Below are positions 26,548-36,218 of a DNA stretch of 64,000 nt, one piece after another. How positions within the stretch are numbered: the first letter of the stretch is position 1; each line of letters begins with the position of its first letter. Position numbers and translations under genes: made by a program. The notes below the pieces were generated by a model. It saw only the letters and a list, made by a program, of their open reading frames with translations, was not told where the DNA came from and did no database searches. Source of the DNA: Hyphomicrobiales bacterium (GTDB lineage: Bacteria > Pseudomonadota > Alphaproteobacteria > Rhizobiales > Rhizobiaceae); NCBI GenBank assembly GCA_900469445.1, contig UBXM01000026.1, forward strand, positions 1 to 64,000. Reading direction: 5' to 3'.

Positions 26548-27975
26548 GTGGCATCCCAATCCATGAACCGCATCATCCCGCTCATCCTTGCCGTCGCGCT
26601 GTTCATGGAACAGATGGATTCGACGGTGATCGCCACGGCGCTGCCGACGATCGCCGATGATCTCGGCGTCAGCCCGATCACGCTGAAACTGGCGCTGACC
26701 TCCTATATGGTGGCGCTTGCGATGTTCATTCCCATCAGCGGCTGGATGTCGGACAAGTTCGGCGCCAAGAAAGTGTTCCGGCTGGCGATCTGCGTCTTCA
26801 TTGTCGGCTCGATCCTTTGCGCCATTTCGGATACGCTCATCCAGTTCGTCATGTCGCGCTTCCTGCAGGGCATGGGTGGGGCGATGATGACGCCGGTCGG
26901 GCGTCTCGTGCTTTTGCGCACCACCAAGCGCAGCGATCTTGTCTCCGCCATGGCGCTGCTGACCATCCCGGCGCTTGTCGGGCCGCTGACCGGACCGCCG
27001 ATCGGCGGTTTCATCACCACCTATTTCTCCTGGCACTGGATCTTCATCATCAATGTGCCGATCGGGCTTGCCGGACTTTATCTGACCGGCCGATACCTGC
27101 CGGAAATTCCGCCGATGGAAACCGGGCGGATGGACTGGATCGGCTTTCTTCTGACCTCCGTTGCGGCGTCGGGCGTGGTTTTCGGGCTTTCGGTGATCGG
27201 CCTGCCGGCGCTGCCGCCCGCAGTCGGGATCAGCGCCACTCTCGCCGGCTTCATCGCCTGCGTGCTTTATGTGCGGCATGCGGGCCGGCACCCTCACCCG
27301 ATCCTCAACCTGAAGATCTTCAACGACCGGGCGTTTCGCGCGTCAACGACCGGCGGCACGTTGTTTCGCATCGCGACCGGCGCGATCCCCTTCCTGATGC
27401 CGCTGATGCTGCAGCTCGGTTTCGGGCTCAATCCGTTCCAGTCGGGCCTCATCACCTTTTCCGGTGCGATCGGTGCGCTGACAGTGAAATTCATGGCAAG
27501 GCGGGTCTTTGCCCTGACCGGTTTTCGCACGGCATTGATGGTTGCTGGCATGCTCGGTGCGGCGATGACGGCGGTGAACGGGTTCTTCACGCCCGAGACA
27601 CCGCATATCTGGATCATCGGCGCGCTGCTGTTCGCGGGTTTCTTCCGCTCGCTGTTCTTTACTGGCGTCAACGCGCTCGGTTATTCGGAAATTTCCGACG
27701 AACTGGCGAGCCAGGCAACCTCGATGGCATCGGCGCTGCAGCAGGTGAGCCTGGCGCTGGGCGTCGCCTTTGCCGCCTTCATTCTGGAAATGTCGTCTTT
27801 CTATTCCGGCAGCCATCTGCAGCTTGCCGATTTCCACCTGGCCTTTTTCATCGTGGCGGCCATCTCGGTATTTTCGATCTTCCCGATCTTCAGGCTCGAT
27901 CCGCTGACGGGCGCGGATGTTTCCGGCCACCGCCGCCGGCGACCGGCCGACGCGCAGCCGGAAGCGGGAGAGTAG
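26548..27975 (+). CDS. MFS drug exporter, DHA2 (EmrB/QacA) family
   Basis: 475 residues from a GTG at 26548; an ATG at 26563 is the alternative start, and neither has a strong ribosome-binding site. About 14 hydrophobic segments. DHA2 motifs are visible: LFMEQMDSTVIATALPTIAD in TM1, SYMVALAMFIPISGWMSDKF with GAKKVFR after TM2 (motif A), and LTGPPIGGFITTYFSWHWIF (motif C region). Likely proton-coupled efflux of a hydrophobic compound. No adjacent membrane-fusion protein gene. Confidence 0.9.
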   Translation: MASQSMNRIIPLILAVALFMEQMDSTVIATALPTIADDLGVSPITLKLALTSYMVALAMFIPISGWMSDKFGAKKVFRLAICVFIVGSILCAISDTLIQFVMSRFLQGMGGAMMTPVGRLVLLRTTKRSDLVSAMALLTIPALVGPLTGPPIGGFITTYFSWHWIFIINVPIGLAGLYLTGRYLPEIPPMETGRMDWIGFLLTSVAASGVVFGLSVIGLPALPPAVGISATLAGFIACVLYVRHAGRHPHPILNLKIFNDRAFRASTTGGTLFRIATGAIPFLMPLMLQLGFGLNPFQSGLITFSGAIGALTVKFMARRVFALTGFRTALMVAGMLGAAMTAVNGFFTPETPHIWIIGALLFAGFFRSLFFTGVNALGYSEISDELASQATSMASALQQVSLALGVAFAAFILEMSSFYSGSHLQLADFHLAFFIVAAISVFSIFPIFRLDPLTGADVSGHRRRRPADAQPEAGE

Positions 27976-28032
27976 AGCAATTCCAGCAAAAGTGGGAACC
28001 GGTTTTGCGTCCGGAATTGCGTTGCCCTGGCC

Positions 28033-28764
28033 TCAGTCTTGCGAGGCTTCCTCGCCTTCGGCATCTTCCGCCTTGCGGCCCTTGAAGTGCTTGGCGAGCA
28101 GGAACATCTCGACCGATTCCTGGCGTGAGGAGGCCGGCTTCACATGGATGACCTGCTTGAAGTTCTTCTTCAGAAGATCGAGCAGGTCCTTTTCCGTGCC
28201 GCCCTGGAAGGTCTTTGCCAGGAAGTGACCGCCTTCGGCCAGAACCTCGATGGCGAAATGCGCCGCGACCTCGCACAGATGCATGGTGCGCAGATGGTCG
28301 GTGCGGTGATGGCCCGTCGTGGGGGCGGCCATGTCCGACAGGACGAGATTGGGCACGCCGCCGATCGCTTCCTTCAGAAGCGCGGGTGCCGTGTCATCGA
28401 GGAAGTCGAGCTGCAGGATCTTTACGCCCGGCAAGGGATCGACTTCGAGGAAGTCGATGGCCGCGACACGGGGATCCTCGTCGGTCGAATTGGTCACCTT
28501 GGCGGCGATCTGCGACCAGCTGCCCGGTGCGGCACCCAGATCGATGATGCGGCGGGCGCCTTTCAGGATCTGGTGCTTCTCGTCGATTTCCAAGAGCTTG
28601 AAGGCCGCGCGGGCGCGATAACCCTCGAGCTTTGCCCGCTGGACGTAAGGGTCGTTGATATGGCGCTCCAGCCAGCGGCGCGAGGACGCCTTCAGCTTGC
28701 CCTTCTTGACCTTCTGACCGAGCTTTCTGCCCGTTCTGTTGATACCGACCGGTGTCTTCGTCAT
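28033..28764 (-). CDS. rlmE: 23S rRNA Um2552 2'-O-methyltransferase
   Basis: 243 residues, RrmJ/FtsJ family. The catalytic K-D-K-E set can be traced in [35 protein letters not shown] and [13 protein letters not shown]; the SAM motif is [16 protein letters not shown]. It methylates U2552 in the A loop of 23S rRNA, important for 50S maturation. Its start overlaps the upstream phosphatase gene by four bases (ATGA), so the two are translationally coupled. Confidence 0.96.
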   Translation of the reverse strand: MTKTPVGINRTGRKLGQKVKKGKLKASSRRWLERHINDPYVQRAKLEGYRARAAFKLLEIDEKHQILKGARRIIDLGAAPGSWSQIAAKVTNSTDEDPRVAAIDFLEVDPLPGVKILQLDFLDDTAPALLKEAIGGVPNLVLSDMAAPTTGHHRTDHLRTMHLCEVAAHFAIEVLAEGGHFLAKTFQGGTEKDLLDLLKKNFKQVIHVKPASSRQESVEMFLLAKHFKGRKAEDAEGEEASQD

Positions 28765-30437
28765 CGCCGTCTCAAAACCTCTCCGGAACCTGTAGAGCCC
28801 GATCGTCTCGAGCGTATGCGCCGCCAGACGCCATCATCAGCCATCATATCGGTCAAAAGCCCTTCGCGCAGCCCGCGATCGGCAACCCGCATTCTGGGGC
28901 TTGGCCAACGGCGGCGGATCGCCTCCAGAATGGCGCAGCCGGCGAGAACCAGATCCGCCCTGTCGGGGCCGATGCAGGGATTGGCCGCACGCCCGGCAAA
29001 ATCCCACGACAGCAGCTTTGCCTGCATGGCCGAGACTTCCGCATCCGACAGCCAGAGGCCATCGACACGGCGCCGATCATAACGCGGCAGATCGAGATGC
29101 ACGCCGGCAAGCGTGGTGACGGTGCCGGAAGTGCCGATCAGATGGAAATCGTAATCGCCGCTATGGGCGACCGCTTCAGGCGGCGGGCAATCGAACTTCG
29201 CCAGCATGCCCTGCACTTCGCAGATCATCGCCTCGAACACATCGGGCGTCACGTCGCGGCCGCCATAGCGTTCCGACAAAGTGACGACGCCGACGGGCAG
29301 CGACGTCCAGTGGGTGATGTGGTTGGCAAGCCTTGACGAACGATTGTCGCCGATGCGGATGACGGCGATTTCCGACGAACCGCCGCCGATATCGAAAAGC
29401 ACGATCGAGCGCGCTTCGCGGCCGACCAAAGAGGAGCAGCCGGACACGGCAAGCCGCGCCTCGGTTTCGCGATCGATGATTTCCAGCTCAAGTCCGGTCT
29501 CGGCCGTGACGCGCGCCAAAAACTCCTCGCCGTTTATCGCGGCGCGGCAGGCTTCGGTGGCGATCAGCCGCATCTTGCGGATCGGCTTGGCGGCGAGCTT
29601 CAGGGCGCAGATGCGCAGGGCCTCGACGGCGCGATCCATGGCGTCGTTCGATAGCCGGCCGGTGGCCGCAAGCCCCTCGCCCAGACGGACGATGCGCGAA
29701 AAAGCATCGACGACGCGAAAATGGCCGGGACGGGTCGGCTGGGCGATCAGCAGGCGGCAATTGTTGGTGCCGAGATCGAGCGCAGCATAGAGATCGTCAT
29801 GGAAGGGAAGCGTTGCCTCGACCGAATGCAGCGCAGGCGCAATTCCCCCGCCCTGTTCCGACGACGACATGGCACGCGCCAGCGCCGGCTGCGAGACGCC
29901 GTTCAGGCCGCTTTTTGCCTGCGTCAGAGGACGGCCCTGAATGCCACGGCCACCACGATTCTTCTTGCGGCGATCACGGCCCTTGCCGCCTTGGTTCTTG
30001 CCACCCTGGTTCCTGCCATCCGGAGCATGTTGCGGATGCGCGCCGCCGTTGGCCGTCGCACCCGCGACGGCTTGCGCTGTAGCGGACCGGCTTTCGGCAT
30101 GGGATTTTTCGCCCGCATGCGCGGCTGCGTGATCCGGGGTCCTGTCGGGATGGGAGCGGGAGCGCCTGCGCTTGCGTTTGCGCGCAGGCTGATCCTGTTT
30201 CGCGAGATCCGGCTTTGCGGCGTCGCGTTTGCCCACGTCCTGCCGTGACGAATCCGGCTTTTTCTCTGAGCGCGCGGCCGGGTCGGCCTGAACGGCCGAA
30301 GACGCGTGTACGGGAGCAGTCGCATTGCGGTTTTTGCCGCCGCGCTTCCCTTTTCTGCGACGGGGCCGCTTGGCTGCCCCATGCTCTCCGGCCGACGCCC
30401 CGCCATCTGGCGGCATACGGCCGCTATCGGGGTCCAT
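28761..30437 (-). CDS. Ppx/GppA phosphatase family protein with long basic N-terminus
   Basis: 558 residues. The Ppx/GppA domain starts near residue 215, with the actin-like phosphate 1 motif [14 protein letters not shown] and phosphate 2 motif [16 protein letters not shown]. The family includes exopolyphosphatase and pppGpp phosphohydrolase; which activity applies is not clear. The first 210 residues are low-complexity and rich in Lys, Arg, Ala and Gly (for example [13 protein letters not shown] and [15 protein letters not shown]), suggesting nucleic-acid or polyphosphate contact. Coupled to rlmE, which hints at a ribosome-related or stringent-response link. Confidence 0.88.
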   Translation of the reverse strand: MDPDSGRMPPDGGASAGEHGAAKRPRRRKGKRGGKNRNATAPVHASSAVQADPAARSEKKPDSSRQDVGKRDAAKPDLAKQDQPARKRKRRRSRSHPDRTPDHAAAHAGEKSHAESRSATAQAVAGATANGGAHPQHAPDGRNQGGKNQGGKGRDRRKKNRGGRGIQGRPLTQAKSGLNGVSQPALARAMSSSEQGGGIAPALHSVEATLPFHDDLYAALDLGTNNCRLLIAQPTRPGHFRVVDAFSRIVRLGEGLAATGRLSNDAMDRAVEALRICALKLAAKPIRKMRLIATEACRAAINGEEFLARVTAETGLELEIIDRETEARLAVSGCSSLVGREARSIVLFDIGGGSSEIAVIRIGDNRSSRLANHITHWTSLPVGVVTLSERYGGRDVTPDVFEAMICEVQGMLAKFDCPPPEAVAHSGDYDFHLIGTSGTVTTLAGVHLDLPRYDRRRVDGLWLSDAEVSAMQAKLLSWDFAGRAANPCIGPDRADLVLAGCAILEAIRRRWPSPRMRVADRGLREGLLTDMMADDGVWRRIRSRRSGSTGSGEVLRRR

Positions 30438-30610
30438 TGGTCGTTCTATCCATTTCGCTGCGCACCGCCTTTAAAAAGGCGCGCTGCTGCGTCTGATTGC
30501 TTCGTTGGTCCAAGGATAACAGCGCAGGCGTCATTCGCCAATGGCTTTTTCGGAACGGCGACCAAAAGTGGCCGAAGCGAAGGCATGTGAATTTTTTCCG
30601 AAAAAACTAT

Positions 30611-30638
30611 TTGCAAGTCGCGAAGGTTTGGCTATAAG
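30611..30638 (+). promoter_or_regulatory. promoter of tRNA-Gln
   Basis: TTGCAA (30611-30616) and TATAAG (30633-30638) lie 16 bases apart, with the mature tRNA starting 39 bases after the -10. Confidence 0.6.
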
Positions 30639-30677
30639 CGCCGCACACCGACGAACCGGCCACGAGCCGTTTCCTGC

Positions 30678-30751
30678 TGGGGAATAGTTCAACGGTAGAA
30701 CGACGGACTCTGACTCCGTTAATCTTGGTTCGAATCCAGGTTCCCCAGCCA
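30678..30751 (+). tRNA. tRNA-Gln (anticodon CUG)
   Basis: A 74-base cloverleaf with encoded CCA. The acceptor stem pairs TGGGGAA (30678-30684) with TTCCCCA (30741-30747), followed by the G discriminator and CCA. The anticodon arm ACGGA-CTCTGAC-TCCGT carries CTG, and the T arm contains GGTTCGAATCC. The anticodon reads CAG glutamine codons. Confidence 0.96.
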
Positions 30752-30845
30752 ATTTCCTCTTCCATTATCATAGAGTTATGCAGAGACCCGACGGCAGCCT
30801 TTGTTCGGCCCATGTCATCTGCCAAGCGGTCGGCTGTCCGCAATG

Positions 30846-30880
30846 AAAAAAGCGGACGCAATGGGTGCGTCCGCTTTTTT
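30846..30880. terminator. bidirectional Rho-independent terminator
   Basis: A perfect 15-bp stem: A6-GCGGACGCA (30846-30860) with TGCGTCCGC-T6 (30866-30880) around ATGGG. A-run and T-run on both sides let it terminate the tRNA transcript on the plus strand and the symporter transcript on the minus strand. Confidence 0.9.
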
Positions 30881-30928
30881 GATTCGTGAATTGCGGTGGG
30901 CCGCCGGTCGAGGCGGCCCGTTAGAACA

Positions 30929-32293
30929 TCAGGCGGGGGCGCCTTCGTGGTGGTCTAGCGCTTCGATATCCTTGGTGCCGGCATAGACCGTTTCGTCGAG
31001 TATGCCTTCACGCTTGGCGACGATGGTGGGGACAAGCGCCTGGCCGGCGACGTTGACTGCGGTGCGGCCCATGTCGAGGATCGGGTCGATCGCCAGCAGT
31101 AGGCCGACGCCTTCAAGCGGCAGGCCGAGCGTCGAGAGCGTCAGCGTCAGCATGACGACGGCGCCGGTCAGGCCGGCGGTCGCCGCCGAGCCGAGCACCG
31201 AAACGAAGACGATCAGCACATATTCCTGGATGCCGAGCGGCACCTGGTAGAACTGGGCGATGAAGATCGCCGAAATCGCCGGATAGATGGCGGCGCAACC
31301 GTCCATCTTGGTCGTTGCGCCGAGCGGCACGGAAAAGGCTGCATATTCGCGCGGAACGCCGAGGCTCTTTTCGGTGACCGTTTCGGTGACGGGCAGGGTT
31401 CCGATCGACGAGCGGGAAACGAATGCCAGCTGGATCGCCGGCCATGCGCCTGCAAAGAACCGCATCGGGTTGAGGCCATGGGCCGCAAGCAGGACCGGGT
31501 AGACGACGAAAAGCACCAGCGCCAGGCCGATATAGACGGCAACCGCATACCAGCCAAGTTGCGACAGCGTCGTCCAGCCATATTGATCGACGGCGCGGCC
31601 AAGCAGGCCGATCGTGCCGATCGGCGTCAGGCGGATGACCCACCAGAGGATTTTTCGCACGATGGCGAGAAGCGACTGGTTGAAGGCGAGGAACGTTTCG
31701 GCCGCCTTGCCGGCCTTCAGCGCCGCGACGCCGAAGGCAATCGAGACGACGAGAAGCTGCAGGACGTTGAAATTCAGCGAGGTCGATGCGGCGCCGTTGT
31801 TAAGCTTCGTCGAGGCCTCAAGGCCCAGAACGTTGACCGGCACGAGACCTTTGAGGAAATCGAGCCACGAGCCGGTGGAGGACGGCGCCTTGGCTGCGGT
31901 CTCGGCCACGGTGGTGTTGAGGCCCGGCTGAATGATGAGGCCGAGCGCGATGCCGATGACAACCGCAATCAATGCGGTGATGGCGAACCACAGAAGCGTC
32001 TGCCAGACCAGTTTCGCCGCATTGTTGAGGTTCTTCAGGTTGGCGATCGAGGCGACGATGGCGGTGAAGATCAGAGGCGGGACGAGCGCGCGCAGGAGCT
32101 GGACGAAAAGCGTGCCGATCGTCTGCAGCGTCACCGACAGCCCGTTCTGGTTACCGGCGGCATCAGGACCGATATTGCGCGCCAGAAGGCCGAGAAGAAG
32201 GCCGATCACCATCGCGATCAGGACCTGAAAACCGAAACTGCGATAAATGGGTTTTGGGCTCGAAGGAGCCGGAGAAGAGGTTGCCTGGGGCAT
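30929..32293 (-). CDS. dicarboxylate/amino acid:cation symporter (SDF/DAACS family)
   Basis: 454 residues from the ATG at 32293; an upstream in-frame TTG at 32308 is less likely. Eight hydrophobic segments plus the family's re-entrant loops: FVSRSSIGTLPVTETVTEKS is the serine-rich hairpin, and GATTKMDGCAAIYPAISAIF and AIDPILDMGRTAVNVAGQAL match the substrate/ion site (MDGxA, DRxxxxxNV-like). Sodium- or proton-driven uptake of dicarboxylates or acidic amino acids. The DctA/GltP branch is not resolved by sequence alone. Confidence 0.92.
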   Translation of the reverse strand: MPQATSSPAPSSPKPIYRSFGFQVLIAMVIGLLLGLLARNIGPDAAGNQNGLSVTLQTIGTLFVQLLRALVPPLIFTAIVASIANLKNLNNAAKLVWQTLLWFAITALIAVVIGIALGLIIQPGLNTTVAETAAKAPSSTGSWLDFLKGLVPVNVLGLEASTKLNNGAASTSLNFNVLQLLVVSIAFGVAALKAGKAAETFLAFNQSLLAIVRKILWWVIRLTPIGTIGLLGRAVDQYGWTTLSQLGWYAVAVYIGLALVLFVVYPVLLAAHGLNPMRFFAGAWPAIQLAFVSRSSIGTLPVTETVTEKSLGVPREYAAFSVPLGATTKMDGCAAIYPAISAIFIAQFYQVPLGIQEYVLIVFVSVLGSAATAGLTGAVVMLTLTLSTLGLPLEGVGLLLAIDPILDMGRTAVNVAGQALVPTIVAKREGILDETVYAGTKDIEALDHHEGAPA

Positions 32294-32494
32294 GTATTGA
32301 TCTTTCAAATGCGAGAAGGCAAGGATTCAGCGGCACTGCGCGCATCCTGCTCAGAAGCCCAAAATACTCCGAGAGAGGCACAAGTTAAGAGATTGTCTTC
32401 CTACAGATCGCCGGGCAAAAGAGTTTATTTTTCCAAGTTCTGGCGAAATATTAGATTTCTGCACCAGCCCCTTTGCCACGATCGGATCGATAGT

Positions 32495-33304
32495 TCAGCG
32501 GGTTGTCGGGCGGATACTCGATTGACGGCGCAGATCACGCAGTTCCGCCTCGCTCAACGCCCGCACCGCACCCTTTTCCAGATCGCCGAGAACGAGATTG
32601 CCGATGGCAACGCGGATGAGGCGGAGCGTTTCGATATCAAGGGCTTCGAGCATGCGGCGGATATGGCGGTTCTTGCCTTCTTCCAGCTCGATTTCCAGCC
32701 AGGAGTTCTTTTCGCCCTCGCGCAGTCTTGTCGCGCGGCGGGCTTTGAGGATCTCGCCATCCTGTTCCAGCCCGTTCGTCATGGATTTCAGCATCGCGTC
32801 ATCCACCAGCGTGTCGATCTGCACGTGATAGGTTTTCGGCACGTGGGTTTCGGGGTCGAGCAGCGCGTTGGCGAATTTGGTGTCGTTGGTGAAGAGAAGC
32901 AGGCCTTCGCTTGCCTTGTCGAGCCGGCCGACAGGCGACAGATGCGCGTGGTCATGGCCCTTGAGGCAGTCGAAAACGGTCGGTCGGCCCTCTGGGTCAT
33001 GACGGGTGGTGACGAGGCCGCGGGGTTTGTTGAGCATGAGATAGACCGGTGCTTCGGCGGCAACCGGCTTTCCGTCGACGGCGAGTTTTGCGGTGTCGAG
33101 GTCGATCCAGGCTTCAATATCGGTGACGGTGCGGCCGTTGACGCTGACCTGGCCGGCACGGATCAGCTCGTCTGCCTGGGTGCGGGAACAGAAGCCGAGT
33201 TTGGATAGCGCACGGGGGAGCGTGACGCGCTTGCCTGAGGATGGCGGGGCGGATGCCGGCCTGCGGCTCTTGGCGGGTTTGGGGCGTCGGGTCTTTTCGT
33301 TCAT
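32495..33304 (-). CDS. rRNA pseudouridine synthase (RsuA/RluB family)
   Basis: 269 residues from the ATG at 33304 (GTGGA upstream). A basic N-terminal tail precedes an S4 RNA-binding domain (TLPRALSKLGFCSRTQADEL), then the synthase domain with the catalytic Asp in SPVGRLDKASEGLLLFTND and the KTYHVQID and GKNRHIRRMLEALD motifs. Isomerises a uridine in 16S or 23S rRNA; the target (RsuA, RluB, RluE or RluF type) is not clear. A longer in-frame start at 33397 runs into a repeat and is rejected. Confidence 0.93.
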   Translation of the reverse strand: MNEKTRRPKPAKSRRPASAPPSSGKRVTLPRALSKLGFCSRTQADELIRAGQVSVNGRTVTDIEAWIDLDTAKLAVDGKPVAAEAPVYLMLNKPRGLVTTRHDPEGRPTVFDCLKGHDHAHLSPVGRLDKASEGLLLFTNDTKFANALLDPETHVPKTYHVQIDTLVDDAMLKSMTNGLEQDGEILKARRATRLREGEKNSWLEIELEEGKNRHIRRMLEALDIETLRLIRVAIGNLVLGDLEKGAVRALSEAELRDLRRQSSIRPTTR

Positions 33305-33651
33305 TTCCACATTGTTCCTGCGCAGGCGGTCACGCTCTCGCTTGGCTCTGAGTTTTCGGCGCCCCCTCTGGCCTGCCGGCTGCCGGGGCAGAGCCACCTG
33401 TCTCTGCCCGCTCTTCGAGCCCCCACGGGTGGGGAGATCACCAGCGGCACCGACCCGCTCTATTCTAACCTCGGCTGAACAGCTACGTTAAGCCATTCCC
33501 TTGTCGGGAGGGGCAGGACCGATCTTGTCCAGCCTTCCCTGTTGACCCGTCCGCCCTTGCCATTCTATGCCCGGCTTCGTCCAGTCCTATATGGTCCGGA
33601 TATGATCTAAACCCAACTGCCAAAACCCAGCAGTGACAAAGAGAGACGCCG
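33305..33651. repeat. intergenic region with a degenerate RIME-like repeat
   Basis: At 33362-33379 CCCCCTCTGGCCTGCCGG repeats the first 18 bases of the element at 10115, after which the match breaks down into CTGCCGGGGCAGAGCC and a CCCCCACGGGTGGGGAG hairpin. No gene is seen in this 347-base divergent gap, which should also hold the promoters of the pseudouridine synthase gene and prmB. Confidence 0.55.
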
Positions 33652-34566
33652 GTGAGCCAGGACAATATTACGACAGACCTCGTGACGCTGCGCGATTACT
33701 GGCGTTATGCGATTTCCCGTTTCAATGCAGCCGAGCTGGCTTACGGGCACGGTACGACGACGGCAGGCGACGATGCGGCGTTTCTGCTGCTCGACAGCCT
33801 GAACCTGCCGATCGATGCGCTGGATCCGTTTCTCGACGCGCGGCTTTTGCCTTCCGAGCGCAAGCTGCTTGCCGAGAGGATCGAGATGCGGGTCTCGACC
33901 CGCAAGCCTTCGTCCTACATAACCGGCCATTCCTATATCCAGGGCGTGCGCTTCCATGTCGACGAGCGGGTGATCGTGCCACGTTCGCATGTCGGCGAGA
34001 TCCTGTTTTCGGAATATCTGGGCGAGCAGGGTTCGGCCTATCTGCCCGATCCTTTTGCGGTGGAAAGCGCCGTCGATATCTGCACCGGTTCCGGTTGCCT
34101 TGCGGTGCTTGCGGCAAAGTTCTTTCCCAATGCGACGATCGATGCGGTCGATCTTTCGGCCGATGCGCTGGAAGTGGCGAAAATCAACGTGGCCGAGCAT
34201 GAGGTCGAAGAGCAGGTCTCGCTTCATCAGGGTGACCTGTTCGGCCCATTGAAGGGCAAGACCTATGATCTGATCATCACCAACCCGCCCTATGTCGACC
34301 ATGCCTCGATGGCCGGTTTTCCGGCGGAACATCAGGCGGAGCCTGCGATGGCGCATGACGGCGGCGAGGACGGGCTCGATCTGGTACGCCAGATCCTCGA
34401 TCAGGCGGGCGCATATCTCAATCCGGAAGGCGGGATGATCTGCGAGATCGGCTCGGGCCGGGAAATCCTCGAAGAGGAATATCCGCATCTGGAATTCCTG
34501 TGGCTGGAAACAGCGGAATCGCAGGATGCCGTGTTCTGGATTTCGGCCGATTCCCTGCAGGGCTAA
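33652..34566 (+). CDS. prmB: ribosomal protein uL3 glutamine methyltransferase
   Basis: 304 residues from a GTG start with GAGAG upstream. An N-terminal helical domain (LRDYWRYAISRFNAAELAYG) is followed by a SAM-binding Rossmann domain (AVDICTGSGCLAVLAAKFFP) and the glutamine-binding NPPY motif in DLIITNPPYVDHASM. Methylates a glutamine of ribosomal protein L3. The YGHGTTTAGDDAAFL segment distinguishes PrmB from the release-factor methyltransferase PrmC. Confidence 0.94.
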   Translation: MSQDNITTDLVTLRDYWRYAISRFNAAELAYGHGTTTAGDDAAFLLLDSLNLPIDALDPFLDARLLPSERKLLAERIEMRVSTRKPSSYITGHSYIQGVRFHVDERVIVPRSHVGEILFSEYLGEQGSAYLPDPFAVESAVDICTGSGCLAVLAAKFFPNATIDAVDLSADALEVAKINVAEHEVEEQVSLHQGDLFGPLKGKTYDLIITNPPYVDHASMAGFPAEHQAEPAMAHDGGEDGLDLVRQILDQAGAYLNPEGGMICEIGSGREILEEEYPHLEFLWLETAESQDAVFWISADSLQG

Positions 34567-34898
34567 GCAGCCGTCCATTCTGCATTTTTCGTTTGCGCAA
34601 CGATCACCGGGACGGCATGTTCCGGTGACCGGCAAGATGATCGTCGAGGCGATATCGGGCGAGAAACGCAGATCGATATTTCAACCTATCGGCGAACGGT
34701 TCAGCGCCTGGCTGTCCAGCCTGGCCAAAGGCACTGTGAGAAAGGTGCCGTCGACGGTGCTCCAGAGCGGCAATTTGCCGATCGACTTTCGCCTTTGCTG
34801 CACTCGGCTCCAGGCAGCCGCCGCGTTATAATACGTGCAGGGCGCGGGGAACGCGCCGACATGGAAGATAATGCCTAAATCATAGGGGACGGTATGAG
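34567..34898. other. intergenic region without a supported gene
   Basis: 332 bases between prmB and the FAD oxidoreductase. A 65-codon frame could start at 34637, but it lacks a ribosome-binding site and resembles nothing I know. The region probably carries the promoter of the downstream oxidoreductase. Confidence 0.5.
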
Positions 34899-36200
34899 AT
34901 GACGTTCAAGGACAGCGCCAATCCCGGTCATACCGGCTCCTGGTACGCGGCGAGCGCCAATGACAAGCGCGTGCGCCCTGCCCTTGCCGGCGATATCGAG
35001 GCCGATGTCTGCATCATCGGCGCCGGGTTTACCGGCATTTCGGCGGCGCTGGAACTTTCAGAGCGCGGGTTTTCAGTCGTGGTGCTGGAGGCCGAGCGCA
35101 TCGGGTTCGGCGCATCTGGGCGCAATGGCGGGCAGATCGTCAACGGCTATAGCCGTGACTTAGAGACGATTGCCGGGCGTTATGGAAAAGACAAGGCGAT
35201 CGAGCTTGGCAGGATGTCGCTCGAAGGCGGCAATATCATCCGCGAGCGGGTGGCCAGATATGCGATCGACTGCGATCTCGAACATGGCGGTTTCTTTGCG
35301 GCCTTCACCGACAAGCAGATCCGCGAGATGGAGCATCACAAGGCCGATTGGGAGCGACATGGGCATCCTGGGCTCGACATGGTGTCGAAGGCCGATGTCG
35401 GCAAATATGTGAAAACCGACCGTTATGCCGGCGGGATGATCGACAAGCTCGGCGGGCATATCCATCCGCTGAACCTCGTTCTCGGCGAGGCGGCTGCGGC
35501 CGAAGGCCTGGGGGCGAAGATATTCGAAGCTTCGCGGGCAATCGCTGTCGATACCGACAAGGCGCGGCCTGTCATCAGTACGGGCGGCGGTTCGGTGACG
35601 GCATCCTATGTGCTGATCTGCGGCAATGCCTATCTGGCGCCGCTGTTTCCGCAGGTGCATGGGCGGATGATGCCGGTATCGAGCCAGGTGATGGTGACGG
35701 AACCGCTCGATGCCTCGCTGATCGAAAGCCTGCTGCCGGCCAATTACTGCATCGAGGATGCCAATTACATTCTCGACTATTATCGCCGCACCGCCGACAA
35801 CCGGCTGCTTTATGGCGGGGGCATCGGATATGGCGGGTCCGACCCGAAGAACCTGACCGGCGTGATCCGGCCGAACATGCTGAAAACGTTTCCGCAGTTG
35901 AAGGATACGAAGATCGACTATGCGTGGAGCGGCAATTTCGCGCTGACGCTGACCCGTATCCCGCATATGGGGAAACTGACGGACAAGGTCTATTTCTCCC
36001 ATGGCGACAGCGGCCATGGTGTCACGACAACGCATCTCCTGGGAAAGATTCTCGGCGAGGCGGTGGCCGGCCATGCCGAACGGTTCGACGTGTGGGCATC
36101 GCTGCCCAACCTGCCCTTCCCCGGCGGACGGATGTTCCGCGTGCCGCTTACCGCGCTTGGCGCATGGTATTACGGCTTCAGGGACAAGCTCGGCGTCTGA
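34899..36200 (+). CDS. FAD-dependent amine/amino-acid oxidoreductase (PuuB/DAO-like)
   Basis: 433 residues of the DAO family. The FAD-binding dinucleotide motif is DVCIIGAGFTGISAALELSE, followed by RIGFGASGRNGGQIVNGYSR, a signature shared with gamma-glutamylputrescine oxidase. The C-terminal SHGDSGHGVTTTHLLGKILG closes the FAD site. Likely oxidises an amine such as gamma-glutamylputrescine. The neighbours (prmB, a TetR regulator) do not include other Puu genes, so the substrate is open. The TetR gene is convergent and 18 bases away. Confidence 0.88.
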   Translation: MTFKDSANPGHTGSWYAASANDKRVRPALAGDIEADVCIIGAGFTGISAALELSERGFSVVVLEAERIGFGASGRNGGQIVNGYSRDLETIAGRYGKDKAIELGRMSLEGGNIIRERVARYAIDCDLEHGGFFAAFTDKQIREMEHHKADWERHGHPGLDMVSKADVGKYVKTDRYAGGMIDKLGGHIHPLNLVLGEAAAAEGLGAKIFEASRAIAVDTDKARPVISTGGGSVTASYVLICGNAYLAPLFPQVHGRMMPVSSQVMVTEPLDASLIESLLPANYCIEDANYILDYYRRTADNRLLYGGGIGYGGSDPKNLTGVIRPNMLKTFPQLKDTKIDYAWSGNFALTLTRIPHMGKLTDKVYFSHGDSGHGVTTTHLLGKILGEAVAGHAERFDVWASLPNLPFPGGRMFRVPLTALGAWYYGFRDKLGV

Positions 36201-36218
36201 AGACGCCGAGCTAGCTTA

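Noticed and set aside
31478..33208. 576-codon plus-strand frame spanning the symporter and pseudouridine synthase genes
   Set aside because: Runs antisense across two well-supported genes and their intergenic region.
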